Below the pieces are notes generated by a model. That model was not told the origin of the DNA and did not search any database. It saw only the letters and a list, made by a program, of their open reading frames with translations. From an uncultured Acidobacteriia bacterium (GTDB lineage Bacteria > Acidobacteriota > Terriglobia > Bryobacterales > Bryobacteraceae): a stretch of DNA of 64,000 bases. Numbering within the stretch: the stretch's first letter is position 1; each line of letters starts with the position of its first letter. The DNA is taken from NCBI GenBank assembly GCA_903875575.1, contig CAIQWJ010000083.1, forward strand, positions 1-64,000, read 5' to 3'. Below, piece by piece: positions 39,603 to 50,218 of this stretch. Position numbers and translations under genes: made by a program.

Positions 39603-41158
39603 GCCGCAATCCCCGTAAAGTTCTGAGCGTTGCTCAGATGAACGCCGTGGATCGCGCGACCATAGCGGCCGGCATTCCCGGCATCATCCTGATGGAAAAT
39701 GCCGCGCAGCGTGTGGTGGATTTTATTGCAGAGCGATTCGCACCGGTCTCCGGCCATCGCATCGCCGTTATCTGCGGGAAGGGAAACAATGGCGGCGACG
39801 GGCTGGCGGTTGCGCGCATTCTCCACACGCGATTTCCGTGTGCGCGGATTGACGTGGTGCTGGTGGCTGCAGCAACGGAGCTAAGCGGTGACGCGGCGGC
39901 AAATCTGGCCATGCTGCGGGCTGCGGGGTTGCAGGAATCCGGTGCCATCACACCGGCGATGCGGGATGCCACGCTTGTGATCGACGCGGTTCTCGGCACA
40001 GGGCTCAGCGGTCCTGCCCGCGGTGTGGCGCTCGATGCCATCCGCGCGATCAACACCGAGTTTCCACAGGCGAAGGTTGTGGCGGTCGATATTCCATCGG
40101 GATTGGCGGGAGACAATCCAGTGCCTCCCGGCGAGCACGTGCGCGCGGATGCCACGGTTACTTTCACTGCCCCTAAGATTTGCCACGCGTTGCAACCGGC
40201 GCGGGGGTTGATGGGAGAGTTGCGGGTCGCCGCCATTGGCACGCCGCCTGCGATGTTCGAAGACGATGCTGCCATTCAGTTGTCGCTCGTGGGACCTTGG
40301 TTCCTTGCGCCCGTATTCGCCCCACGAGCGAGTGATGGCAACAAGGGGCGTTTCGGGCATGTATTAGTCGTGGCGGGCTCGCGGGGGAAGTCCGGCGCTG
40401 CTGCCATGGCTGGACTGGCGGCCTTGCGAGCGGGTGCCGGGTTGGTCACCGTGGCGTGCCCGGAATCGGCGCTGGGCGCGGTGGCAGCGTTCAGCCCGGA
40501 ATTGATGACGGAGCCTCTCGCCGAGACCAGTGCGGGTGTCATTTCGCGCGGGGCGTTGGCGCGAGTGATGGAGTTAGCTGCGACTCGCACGCTCACGGCG
40601 ATCGGTCCGGGCATCGGAACAGAGGACGAGACGCGCGAAGTCGTTCGCGAAGTATTTGCGAAACTCGACAAGCCGCTGATTGTGGATGCCGATGCCTTGA
40701 ACTGCATGGTGGGCAGTGACTGGAAGACGGTTGGCGCGCCGCGTGTGCTGACGCCGCATCCAGGCGAGATGTCGCGACTGACAGGTCTGAGCATCGCGGA
40801 TGTCCAGTCGAATCGGATCGGCGTTGCCCGCGAGCTCGCCACTGCGCGAGGGGTTGTCCTGGTGCTCAAAGGCGAAGGCACGTTAATAGCATTTCCCGAT
40901 GGCCGCGTGTGGATCAATCCAACCGGTTCGCCCGCGATGGCGACGGGTGGTACCGGCGACATCCTCACCGGGATGACGGCAGGTCTGACGGCGCAGTTCC
41001 CGAAAGACCTGGAGCGAGCCGTAGCTGCAGCAGTCTATCTGCACGGCCTTTCCGGTGAACTCGCGGCGCGGCATCTCGGCGAACAACCGGTCATCGCGAC
41101 GGATCTGTTGCGATACCTGCCGGAGGGCATTCGTGCGATCACGAACTTTTCACACTAA
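39599..41158 (+). CDS. nnr: Bifunctional NAD(P)H-hydrate epimerase / dehydratase
   Basis: CGKGNNGGDGLAVARIL (epimerase) and VLTPHPGEMSRL...NPTGSPAMATGGTGDILTGM (dehydratase). Confidence 0.95.
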   Translation: MSRNPRKVLSVAQMNAVDRATIAAGIPGIILMENAAQRVVDFIAERFAPVSGHRIAVICGKGNNGGDGLAVARILHTRFPCARIDVVLVAAATELSGDAAANLAMLRAAGLQESGAITPAMRDATLVIDAVLGTGLSGPARGVALDAIRAINTEFPQAKVVAVDIPSGLAGDNPVPPGEHVRADATVTFTAPKICHALQPARGLMGELRVAAIGTPPAMFEDDAAIQLSLVGPWFLAPVFAPRASDGNKGRFGHVLVVAGSRGKSGAAAMAGLAALRAGAGLVTVACPESALGAVAAFSPELMTEPLAETSAGVISRGALARVMELAATRTLTAIGPGIGTEDETREVVREVFAKLDKPLIVDADALNCMVGSDWKTVGAPRVLTPHPGEMSRLTGLSIADVQSNRIGVARELATARGVVLVLKGEGTLIAFPDGRVWINPTGSPAMATGGTGDILTGMTAGLTAQFPKDLERAVAAAVYLHGLSGELAARHLGEQPVIATDLLRYLPEGIRAITNFSH

Positions 41159-41552
41159 CTCCGCCGAAGAGACGGTATCGCTGGGCCGCGAACTCTCGAA
41201 AGAACTGCACGGCGTGGTGCTGCTGATCGGCAACCTGGGGGCAGGGAAGACCACGCTCACCAAGGGCATTGTGGAAGGCCGAGGCGTGACAGGAGCCGAC
41301 GATGTGTCCAGCCCGACGTTCACGCTGATACATCAGTATGGCGACGCCGAGCCAGTGTTCCACATCGATCTGTATCGTCTGGAAGAAGCTCGTCAGGTGG
41401 AGAGCCTCGGCCTCGACGATCTGTTTCGCAGCGGAGGCCTTGTGCTGCTGGAGTGGGCGGAGCGTTTTCCGGAACTGCTGCCGGCGGAACGGACGGAGAT
41501 CCGGCTGCGCGCGGTGAGTGAAGACGGCAGGGAAATCACGGTTGTGGATTGA
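41133..41552 (+). CDS. tsaE: tRNA threonylcarbamoyladenosine biosynthesis ATPase
   Basis: LLIGNLGAGKTTLTKGI...SSPTFTLIHQY...HIDLYRL...LLEWAERFPELLP; GTG start. Confidence 0.9.
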   Translation: MRSRTFHTNSAEETVSLGRELSKELHGVVLLIGNLGAGKTTLTKGIVEGRGVTGADDVSSPTFTLIHQYGDAEPVFHIDLYRLEEARQVESLGLDDLFRSGGLVLLEWAERFPELLPAERTEIRLRAVSEDGREITVVD

Positions 41553-41558
41553 AGGGGT

Positions 41559-41879
41559 ATGAACCATCAACGCATCGACGAACGGAGCCTGGCGCTGCAC
41601 AACGCGGTGGCGGAAAAGCTGCGTAGCGAGCCTGCGTTGCTGGAAATCGCCAGAGAAAATCTGAAGCGCTGGTACGAAGGCGCGGGTCATTCGCGGCCTT
41701 ATCTGGACGAATGGCGAAGGCTGCTGGATCTGCCACTGGAAGATCTGCTGGGGCTGATGGTGCAGGAGCGTGAGCGGATGACGGCCTTGCCGCAGACGTC
41801 GCCGTTTGCGGGTATTCTGAAGCCCGCCGAGCGCTGGGCTATTTACCGGCAGTTTGAGATGGGGCGCGATGACGCGTGA
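41559..41879 (+). CDS. Small hypothetical protein coupled to the DUF6036 gene
   Basis: 106 aa; overlaps the next ORF by 11 nt. Confidence 0.65.
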   Translation: MNHQRIDERSLALHNAVAEKLRSEPALLEIARENLKRWYEGAGHSRPYLDEWRRLLDLPLEDLLGLMVQERERMTALPQTSPFAGILKPAERWAIYRQFEMGRDDA

Positions 41880-42408
41880 TCAGCTGGAGCATGTAATTTG
41901 GGCATCGGCGGCTATTGTAGGCCTGGACGATATCGTCGTGATCGGCAGTCAGTCGGTGTTGGGGGCGTTTCCCAACGCGCCGGAGGAACTGCTGTTCTCA
42001 AACGAAGCGGATGTGTTCCCTCTGGACTCTCCGGAAAGGGGCGACCTGATTGACGGTTCCATCGGGGAAGGGTCGCCGTTTGAACGGTCTTTTGGCTACT
42101 ACGCTCACGGTGTGGACGAGACCACCGCGATTCTTCCGCAAGGTTGGCGGGAACGTCTTGTGCTGGTGACTGGCGAAGGCACTCGCAACGCCCGGGGTTG
42201 GTGTCTGGACGTTCACGATCTTGCGATCCCAAAGTACGTGGCCGGTCGTGAGAAGGACCTGAATTTTACTCGCGCGCTTGCGCTACACGCGATGACGCGC
42301 CGCGATTTACTGGAGGCAAGGCTGGCTGAAACAGAGGTGGATACGGTGCGACGGGAACTGATCAAGACACGAATCGCGTCGGACTGTTCTTTTAACGTCG
42401 GACGATAA
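41869..42408 (+). CDS. DUF6036-type nucleotidyltransferase-like protein
   Basis: IVVIGSQSVLGAFPNAPEELLFSNEADVFPLDSPERGDLIDGSIGEGSPFERSFGYYAHGV. Confidence 0.75.
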   Translation: MTRDQLEHVIWASAAIVGLDDIVVIGSQSVLGAFPNAPEELLFSNEADVFPLDSPERGDLIDGSIGEGSPFERSFGYYAHGVDETTAILPQGWRERLVLVTGEGTRNARGWCLDVHDLAIPKYVAGREKDLNFTRALALHAMTRRDLLEARLAETEVDTVRRELIKTRIASDCSFNVGR

Positions 42409-43102
42409 CTTCGCGCAGGTTCTCCCGCGAGAGGAAGAATTTCACGCTCTCGCACTTGCCGAAGAGCTTCTCCAGTGAGCGGTTATTGAAGACGTGGCCG
42501 GTGGCGCGCATGCCGCGCTCAGTAACCAGCAGGGTCTTATGGTCCTGAATACGGAAGTTGTGGGCCATGACTTCCTGCACCTTGTCGTTCACGGTAAAAA
42601 AGGCCAGCAGATAGGAACGCGGGCGCATGATGTCGGTGAGTCGTTCAACGGTGGCGTTGAGCAGCGCGGGGCCCATGAACTGCATGGAGTCCCACATCAG
42701 AATGGCGTCGAAGGTCTCCGGCGGGTAGTCGAAAACGGAACGGAGGAAGTAGTCGATGCGACCGGGGTTGGTCTGGCCGGAGATGTCGGAGCCGAAGCTC
42801 TCTTCCATGTTGTAGGCGACGTTGGCGGAGTAGACTTTGTGTCCGAGATTGGTAATGAAGTCGATATTCTGCTGGCTGGCACCGGCGAGATCGAGGATCG
42901 AGAGACCGACTTCGCCCTGGAGATTAAAGAAAAATTGCTCCAGGCCGCGGCTCTGGCGGGTGGACTGAATATCTTTTCGGGCGGGCTTCAAGAACGCGAG
43001 ATTGGGGGCTGGGGAGGGAGTGGACTGAGACTGGACCCGTGCAGGCGCGGCGGTTTCGCTTCCTTTATGAAACATTGAGCGAAACATTTCCTGCAGCTGC
43101 AC
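42392..43102 (-). CDS. SAM-methyltransferase-like protein
   Basis: GLSILDLAGASQQNIDFITNLGHKVYSAN...FDAILMWDSMQFM. Confidence 0.65.
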   Translation of the reverse strand: MQLQEMFRSMFHKGSETAAPARVQSQSTPSPAPNLAFLKPARKDIQSTRQSRGLEQFFFNLQGEVGLSILDLAGASQQNIDFITNLGHKVYSANVAYNMEESFGSDISGQTNPGRIDYFLRSVFDYPPETFDAILMWDSMQFMGPALLNATVERLTDIMRPRSYLLAFFTVNDKVQEVMAHNFRIQDHKTLLVTERGMRATGHVFNNRSLEKLFGKCESVKFFLSRENLREVIVRR

Positions 43103-43123
43103 GGGGCACGGTCTCCGTAGTTC

Positions 43124-43678
43124 TTAGCGGCTCACCGGAATTCCGGCGGTCGGGGAAGCAGGCGTTGCCGCCGGAGCACTGGTGGCGGGCGCGGCAGCCT
43201 TCGGTTCCGGCTTGCGGATATCGATGCTGCCCTTGAAAAGGGCGCCGTCTTCGATGCTGATGCGCGCGGTGGTGATGTCGCCGATCAGCTTGGCTTCGCG
43301 GCGGATATCGACCTTGTCGACAGCTTCCACGTTGCCCTGGACCTGGCCGAAGATGACGACTTCACGGGCCTTCACACTGGCCTGGACGCGGCCAGTAGTA
43401 CCGATCGTTACTTTATTATCTGTGGATTCGATGGTCCCTTCCACGTCGCCATCGACGTTCAGGTCCTCTTTTGTATAGATCTGGCCGACAATTTTGACTG
43501 CCTTGCCGATGGTGGCGGTGCTGGCCGATTCGGCTACTCGATGGGGTATTGATGACACGGGAACTGTCTCCTTCCTGATTTCCGGCTTGGGGGGTGCGGC
43601 CGGCGGAGCCGGTGGGGCTGGCGGCGCTGCTGCCGGACGCGGCGCGGGCTGCTCTTCTTTTTTATTCCAAAGACTCAC
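43124..43678 (-). CDS. Bactofilin
   Basis: IGKAVKIVGQIYTKEDLNVDGDVEGTIES...VVIFGQVQGNVEAVDKVDIRREAKLIGDI. Confidence 0.9.
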   Translation of the reverse strand: MSLWNKKEEQPAPRPAAAPPAPPAPPAAPPKPEIRKETVPVSSIPHRVAESASTATIGKAVKIVGQIYTKEDLNVDGDVEGTIESTDNKVTIGTTGRVQASVKAREVVIFGQVQGNVEAVDKVDIRREAKLIGDITTARISIEDGALFKGSIDIRKPEPKAAAPATSAPAATPASPTAGIPVSR

Positions 43679-43745
43679 TGCTTGTATGACTCCTCTATCA
43701 GTCTAACGGGCCGTATAGTGGCGGCGCAATGCGATACAAATCGGG

Positions 43746-44462
43746 TTACCGAAAAAGTCTGGCGATGGAGAAGGCAGCTGCCGCGGCCACGCCGCCGATG
43801 AGGGTGGTCTGGAGTGCTCCACGCCAGATGGGAATGCCGGTAAAGCGGGCTTTGACGCCGCCGAAAACGCAGAGAGCCGAAAGGGTGACGGCGACGGAGG
43901 CGATGAGGGCGCGGTCGAGTTCGTGAATGGTGAAGTAGGGGGCCAGCGGGATCAGTCCGCCGACGATGTAGGAGACGGCGATGGTTGAGGCGCTGCGGGC
44001 GGCGCGGCCCGGGTCCGGCGCTTCGAGGTTGAGTTCGAACTTCATCATGAAATCCACCCAGCGTTTTTCGTCCGCAATGATCGTCGCCACTACGGGGCGC
44101 ATCTGTTCTTTGGTAAGGCCGAAGCCTTCGAAGACTTCTTCGACTTCGGCCTTCTCTTTCTCCGGGAGTTCGCGGGTTTCGCGGATTTCCCGCTGCAGTT
44201 CGTTTTCGTAGTGCTCAGCGTCGGTTTTGGCGGCGAGATAGCCGCCGAGGCCCATGGCGATGGAACCAGCGGCAATTTCCGCGAGGCCTGCGAGAACGAC
44301 GACCGAGGTGCCGACGTGTGCGCCGGAGAGGCCCGCTGCGAGCGCGAACGGAACCGTCAGGCCATCCGACATCCCGATCACGACATCGCGGACGGCTTCC
44401 GTGGAGCGGAAGTGGTGCTCCTGGTGATGGCTGTGGCCGCCTCCGGCATGGGAATGGGACAT
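43746..44462 (-). CDS. VIT1/CCC1-family transporter
   Basis: His-rich N-terminus then VRDVVIGMSDGLTVPFALAAGLSGA...EIAAGSIAMGLGGYLAAKTDAEHY. Confidence 0.9.
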   Translation of the reverse strand: MSHSHAGGGHSHHQEHHFRSTEAVRDVVIGMSDGLTVPFALAAGLSGAHVGTSVVVLAGLAEIAAGSIAMGLGGYLAAKTDAEHYENELQREIRETRELPEKEKAEVEEVFEGFGLTKEQMRPVVATIIADEKRWVDFMMKFELNLEAPDPGRAARSASTIAVSYIVGGLIPLAPYFTIHELDRALIASVAVTLSALCVFGGVKARFTGIPIWRGALQTTLIGGVAAAAAFSIARLFR

Positions 44463-44542
44463 GGGTTCAGGATAGCGTGAGCGGCGGAATTCGTGGGGAT
44501 GAATTCGCATTCCGACGGAAGGTGGTGAATTGAGGGGAAAGA

Positions 44543-44556
44543 TGTAAGCGTATACA
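44543..44556. promoter_or_regulatory. LacI-family-like operator, distal site
   Basis: TGTAAGCGTATACA, near-palindromic with central CG. Confidence 0.55.
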
Positions 44557-44776
44557 GTGCCGTGACCCAGGTGATGCCGCGTGCGCGACCGCAAGCCAGG
44601 CGGCAAATACGAAGGTGACGGTCAAGCCGGGCGGGCCGCCGGAGCTGAGCGAAATGGTCGCCCCTGTTGAGTGAGAACCTCAGGAGTGGGATTGGGGTGC
44701 GCTCGGAAAGGCTTGGGTAGTCCGAATTGGACCGGCCATTCCGCTTCAGCAGGAGTGTGAGGCTCACAATTACTTC

Positions 44777-44805
44777 TTGACGTCACGAATGTAAGCGTAT
44801 ATATT
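44777..44805 (+). promoter_or_regulatory. Sigma70-like promoter overlapped by a second LacI-like operator
   Basis: TTGACG (44777-44782), 17-bp spacer, TATATT (44800-44805); TGTAAGCGTATATA at 44790-44803. Confidence 0.65.
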
Positions 44806-44886
44806 TACTTTGATTCCTGGAAGCGGTTCCGCAGCTGGCTTGGTCCGGGCCATGGCGGTCGCATTTTTTCTGGGTCAGGGGAGATT

Positions 44887-47800
44887 ATGACAGGAACAAA
44901 AGTAGCTTTGTTGTTGCTGGCATCGTTGCCGCTATTTGCGCAGATCGATAACGGCAACATTACGGGTCGCGTAACCGACGGCACCGGTGGTGTCATCGCC
45001 AATGCCAAGGTCACGCTGATTCAAACCGAGACAAATTTCGAGACCGCCGCAACCACGAACGGCGAAGGTATTTACCGCGCCCTCAGTCTGCGTCCGGGGC
45101 CGTATCGGATCACCGTGTTTTCCCGGGATTCAGGAAGACGGTCCGCGACAGCGTCGACCTGCGGATTAATTCCACGCTTGCCGTGGATTTTGCCCTGGAA
45201 GTGGGTGCTGTCACCGAATCGGTGGAGGTGAAAGGAACCGCTCAATTGCTGGACACCCAGACTTCCTCGAGCGGCACCACCGTGGATGGAGATTTTTTCT
45301 ACGAGCTGCCGAACTACCAGCGGCACGCAACGGCGGTTTTGTTTTTTACGCCCGGGGTTACGATCGCTTCAAACCAGGGCACCAAGGGCCTGTTTGGAAC
45401 CATAGACGGCATCGGTAGCAGCCAGATGGCCTACTTCGAAGACGGCGTCCTGGCGAGCTTTGGAGGTCGAGGTACGGGCCAGTCGGAAACCGTGGATAAC
45501 AGCATCGAAGAAATCAAAGTCTTCACATCAGCGATGCCTGCGGAATACGGCCACTCAGCTGGCGTTGGCGTCTCCGTTGTAAAGAAATCCGGCACCAATG
45601 AGATCCATGGCCTGCTTTCCGATCAGTTCCGCACGCGCAGCATGCAGCAACGCCGCTTCTTCGATCAGTACCGCAATTCGCAGAGCCAGCCGGGCTTCCT
45701 GATCAATCCGCCCCCGCTCATTGTCCAGAATCCGGATGCCAACTTCAGCGGCCCGGTCTATATTCCAAAGATCTATGACGGCAAGAACAAGACCTTCTTC
45801 TTTTACGGCATGCAGATGCTGATCGAGAAGCAGGGTAAACAGCTTTTCGCGACTGTTCCGACGACCGCTATGCTGAACGGCGATTTTAGCTTCGCCGGAT
45901 CGGGCGTGACGCCTAATCAGATCTACGACCCCGATACCACCGCCGTTGTAAATGGAGTCTGGAGCCGCCAGCCTTTCATCGGCAATATTATTCCAAAGTC
46001 CCGTTGGAGCAAAGTGGCCACAACTTTTCTGGGACTGAATCCTATTGGCGCGCCTAATGTCCCCGGTTCGTGGACCAACACCGGTCCGTCGAACAACGTT
46101 CAGCTTGGGCCCATGAAGATCACGATGTATCATTCGCACACGGCGCGTATCGACCACCAGTTCACGCCGAAAATCAAGGCATTTACTACATATACTTATA
46201 ACCAGGAATGGGGGAGACAGCCCCCGCTGGCCATCACCAATTCCCTTTTCGACAGCACCCTGAACAAAGGCATTACTTACCGCAACACCGGTTCCGTGGG
46301 GGCGACATGGATTGTGAACCCGACGACGGTCAACGACATCCGCCTGAACTACTATTCGACGGACATAAACAATTCATCGATAACGCTCAATAACAATTAC
46401 GCTGCGCTGATCGGCTTAGGGTCCGCGGGCCTGCCATCGACTTGTCTGCCGGGCGTGATTCCCGGTTTGATCACGGATCAGGGAAATCTGTCTCCTGGTT
46501 GCGGCAGCAGGACCGTGAATGAAAACTATACCTTTAAAGACGATCTCAGCAAGTCAAAGGGTGCTCACAGCTTCAAAATGGGTTACGAACTGCTTCGGTA
46601 CCACTCGAATGCGAACAACGGCCCGGGTAACGTGGATGGTTCCTTCACTTACTCCGGCGTCGGCGGACTGCAGGCCAACGGAACCGCGATAGCCAATACA
46701 GGTGGCATCACCCTGGCGCAGTTTATGACCGGTGACATCAGCAGTTTTAGTTTCAGCCAGACTACCGACAACCTTTATACGCGGTCCCGGCAGCACAGCT
46801 TCTATTTCCAGGACGACTGGAAGGTTAGTCGCACCCTGACCCTGAACATGGGAGTACGTTATAACGTCGAACCGCCCAAAACCTATCTGGGCGGCTACAT
46901 CAGCTTGTTCGACCTCTCACTGCCCGACAATTCGACTTACACGAATACAGCCTACCTGCCGTTCTGCCCGAAGGGCGGCTGCATGGGTGCCTACACCCAT
47001 CCCAAGGACGGTACCCCGTTCGATACCGACTGGCGCCGCATTGACCCGACCCTGGGTCTCGCGTGGAGCGTCTCACCGAAGATGGTGATCCGCGCCGGCG
47101 CCCGCCTTTCGCACCTCGATACCTTCTCCGACGGCACGAGCCTGATTTTCACCAACGAACTTCTGGCCAAGACGTCTGCCACGTATAGCCAGGTTTCGGG
47201 CAACTTCGCGCCCCTCTTTAACCTCAATAACGGAATACCGGCGTGGGCCTACACGGCTCTGCGAGGGGATGGTTCCGCACCGACTGTTTCCACCAACGCC
47301 GGCAGCGTCAGCCCAACGATCGTCCCGAGGAATATCAAGACGCCGTATGTTGCAACCTGGAACATCGCCATTCAGCGGCAACTGGGCAAGAAATCCATGG
47401 TGGAGGTCCGGTGGGAAGGCTCGGTCGGCGTGAAGGGATACGGAAGCATCAACATCAACACCTTGCCCACGGGAATCATTCCCAGCGCTAACCATGACGG
47501 CACGACGATCAACCTGAACGATCCTGCCAACGCTCTTTACCGGTATCAGTGGGCAAGCAACTCGATTACGTCGTACCAGACACAATATGCCCGGCCATAT
47601 CCCAACCTCGGGAACATCAGCGTAGTCTGCAATTGTGTCCATTCGGACCATCACGCCGGCATCGTGAGTTTCCAGCAGAGGCTGACGAAGGGGCTGAGTT
47701 TCCAGGGCTTCTACACCCTCTCGAAATCGATGGGGATGAGCAGCACTACGAACCTCAACCCGTATATGGACTGGCACCTTTACAAGGCACGCCAGGGCTC

Positions 47801-48515
47801 GGATCAGACGCACAACTTTACGGCGACTATGAATTATCAACTCCCGGTAGGAAAGGGCCGTCAGTTCCTCGGCCACAGCAATCGCGTGGTCAATGCCATT
47901 CTCGGGGATTACAACCTTTCGTGGACCTATACCATCGCTTCCGGGCAACCGGCCGGCATGAGCATCAGCGGGGTTTCCTTACCGAGTTACACGGCTGGTG
48001 GTTCCACCTTCACCAACATCAACGTGCCGCAATATCCAGGTTTCATGCCGACCTACGGCAACGGCTTGATCCTGCTGCAGAGACCCTCCCTTCGCGACAG
48101 CTGGCAGGATCTGGGTGGCGACCGGTTTACTCAGGCGAACCAGAACAGCATGATCAATTGCGGCCAGACGATCGTAAATTATGGGAACAGTTGCTTCACA
48201 TATGCGCCCGCGTTCACCAATGGGAACGCGGGTGCCAATGTCTGGGACAACCAGAGAATAATTGCGGCCAGCCTCGCGATGTACAAGGAGATTCCGCTGC
48301 ATGATCGGCTGCACCTGCAGTTGCGCCTGGACATGCAGAATCCGTTCAAGTGGTACAACTGGAACGGCCCCAGCACAAGTCTGAACGTCCAGAGCCTCGC
48401 TAACGCTGCGACTTTTGGTAAGATAAATCCCGCAAATTACGGTGAGACCCAAACCGGCACACAGGGATATGGCGGTGTTGCGCTGCTAAATATGACCGTG
48501 GCGCTGAAATTCTAG
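44887..48515 (+). pseudogene. TonB-dependent receptor with carboxypeptidase-regulatory domain, frameshifted near the N-terminus
   Basis: ORF 44887..45231 (GNITGRVTDGTGGVIANAKVTLIQTETNFE...GPYRITV) continues in another frame as FPGFRKTVRDSVDLRINSTLAVDFALEVGAVTESVEV; break at TTTT 45118-45121. Confidence 0.85.
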
Positions 48516-48543
48516 CGGGGGCGTAATTAGTTATTGTAGTGAT

Positions 48544-48613
48544 CGCTCCCTTGCGGCAGCGATTCCGCAGCGCTAACGCGTTACTGAATCGAGACCGCAA
48601 GGGAGCGTTTTTT
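48544..48613 (+). terminator. Rho-independent-like terminator built from a REP-like inverted repeat
   Basis: CGCTCCCTTGCGG (48544-48556) pairs perfectly with CCGCAAGGGAGCG (48595-48607), followed by six T. Confidence 0.7.
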
Positions 48614-48625
48614 GCGGCCGGGATC

Positions 48626-50218
48626 TTACCGGGTGACACCGACCACGCGGCCATCATGGACGTAAACCGTCAACTGATGACTGCCGTCTCCAATATCCGC
48701 CGCTAAATAGCCGGCGATGCGCGGGACCGCCAATGTCGACGGGACATCCAGGGGGGACTTCTTGTCTGTATCGTTGTCATAGCGTGACCAGACCACGCTG
48801 TAGTGGCCGTTGCCGCCCAGGTCCCTGTAACCCAGGGTGCCTTCGCGTACTTCGAAACCATCCAGCGGCAGCGTCTTCGCGAAGTAGTACGCGGCGATTT
48901 TGTCCCGGCGAATGACCAGCGTATGAACGATGGCGTCCACGGTCTTTGGATCGGAATACTGGCCGGAGCGGACCAGGGCGGCAAGCTGGTCGTCCGTGAA
49001 GGCCTTGATTTGTTTCGCTGCCCAAAAGCAGTCGGCCACGGTGCGGTTGTCGAAGGCTGGATTCGGGTAGGTCGGCTTCCAGGCGGCGGGATCGAAGGTG
49101 TCGCTCACGAAACGGCCAGCGCCAGGGAGAATTCTTGGGTGCGTCCGTTCCCACTTGGGCGAATAGGCCCCCAGTGTCAGCAATTCCCGAAGGCCCCAGC
49201 GGAGATCGACTGCGTAAGTATGTCCTTCCCAGGCCTCGTCGGGTCGCAGACTGGCGCTGCCGAACGAGGAGCCGAAATCGGTCAGGAAGTGGCGCACGCG
49301 ACGGATGCCATCGATTGACTGGATGGTGTCGAGCGTTCCCAGTGTTCGGGTATCGGCGTGATCCAGCCAGGCACTGAAGACAAATAACGCCCGGAGAACG
49401 CGGCGATGATCATGGGGAAAAATGTCGTTGGGATCGTCGTCGCGGGTGCCGGCGTAGCTGAAAGGGCCGAGGAGTTCGCCGTCCACCAAACGGCTGGCGA
49501 GGGCGCGCCAGGTGCCGTCCGGATATCTGGTGACGAGCGAGAGCAGGTGATCCACATCGGACTCCCGGAGGGTAACCCGCTGTCCGTCGCGAAGGTAACG
49601 GATGTTGGAACCAATGCGCAGCTGACGGCGGTCAAAGCGGACGGCGTAGTTATCCGGGACGTTGTAGCCGATGGCGTGCAGGATATGGGAGCCGGCAACG
49701 TCGGCACCGGTCGTGCGTTCCGGGTAGCCTTTGGGGTCAAAGCGGAGGGCAAAGGCGCGCCCGGAAGAGTCCTGGATCCGGAAGATGGGGGTCATCCCCT
49801 CGTTCGCGGCGACAATCGTCCAGGGTTGGTTGACCGTTGGGGGTGCGTTGCCACCAGGGCCGAGCGCCAGTTCGGAATTGGTGAGCGGATGGAGGTCGTG
49901 ACGGTTGGTGTACCAGTCGCTGTCCGGTACTTCGTCGATGGTGTTGATGTCGAGGGCAGGGGCGCGGTTGGTCCGGGAAAGGGTGTCGGCGTTTTTGCCG
50001 GGTTGGTGCAAAGTTTCCTCAACCATGGCACCGGCATCGGTGTGAGTGTCAATTCGCAGCTCACCAACGGAGATGGGGGGCGGTTCCTTCGCGATCGGGT
50101 CATCCGGATAGAAGCGATGCTTCGTGGAGCCGGCGACGGGGAGTATCGACAAGGCGGCCAACAGGAGCAGAAGTGGCCGGGGGGTACTCGCTAGAAAGGA
50201 TTCGAGAAGATGAGCCAA
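48626..50218 (-). CDS. Secreted protein with kinase-fold-like motifs
   Basis: GMTPIFRIQDSSGRAFALRFDPKGYPERTTGADVAGSHILHAIGYNVPDNYAVRF...AWLDHADTRTLGTLD...HFLTDFGSSFGS. Confidence 0.6.
   Translation of the reverse strand: MAHLLESFLASTPRPLLLLLAALSILPVAGSTKHRFYPDDPIAKEPPPISVGELRIDTHTDAGAMVEETLHQPGKNADTLSRTNRAPALDINTIDEVPDSDWYTNRHDLHPLTNSELALGPGGNAPPTVNQPWTIVAANEGMTPIFRIQDSSGRAFALRFDPKGYPERTTGADVAGSHILHAIGYNVPDNYAVRFDRRQLRIGSNIRYLRDGQRVTLRESDVDHLLSLVTRYPDGTWRALASRLVDGELLGPFSYAGTRDDDPNDIFPHDHRRVLRALFVFSAWLDHADTRTLGTLDTIQSIDGIRRVRHFLTDFGSSFGSASLRPDEAWEGHTYAVDLRWGLRELLTLGAYSPKWERTHPRILPGAGRFVSDTFDPAAWKPTYPNPAFDNRTVADCFWAAKQIKAFTDDQLAALVRSGQYSDPKTVDAIVHTLVIRRDKIAAYYFAKTLPLDGFEVREGTLGYRDLGGNGHYSVVWSRYDNDTDKKSPLDVPSTLAVPRIAGYLAADIGDGSHQLTVYVHDGRVVGVTR

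Noticed and set aside
44581-44671. Possible coding remnant ANTKVTVKPGGPPELSEMVAPVE before the TonB receptor
   Set aside because: Too short and without a confident family match to report as a pseudogene.
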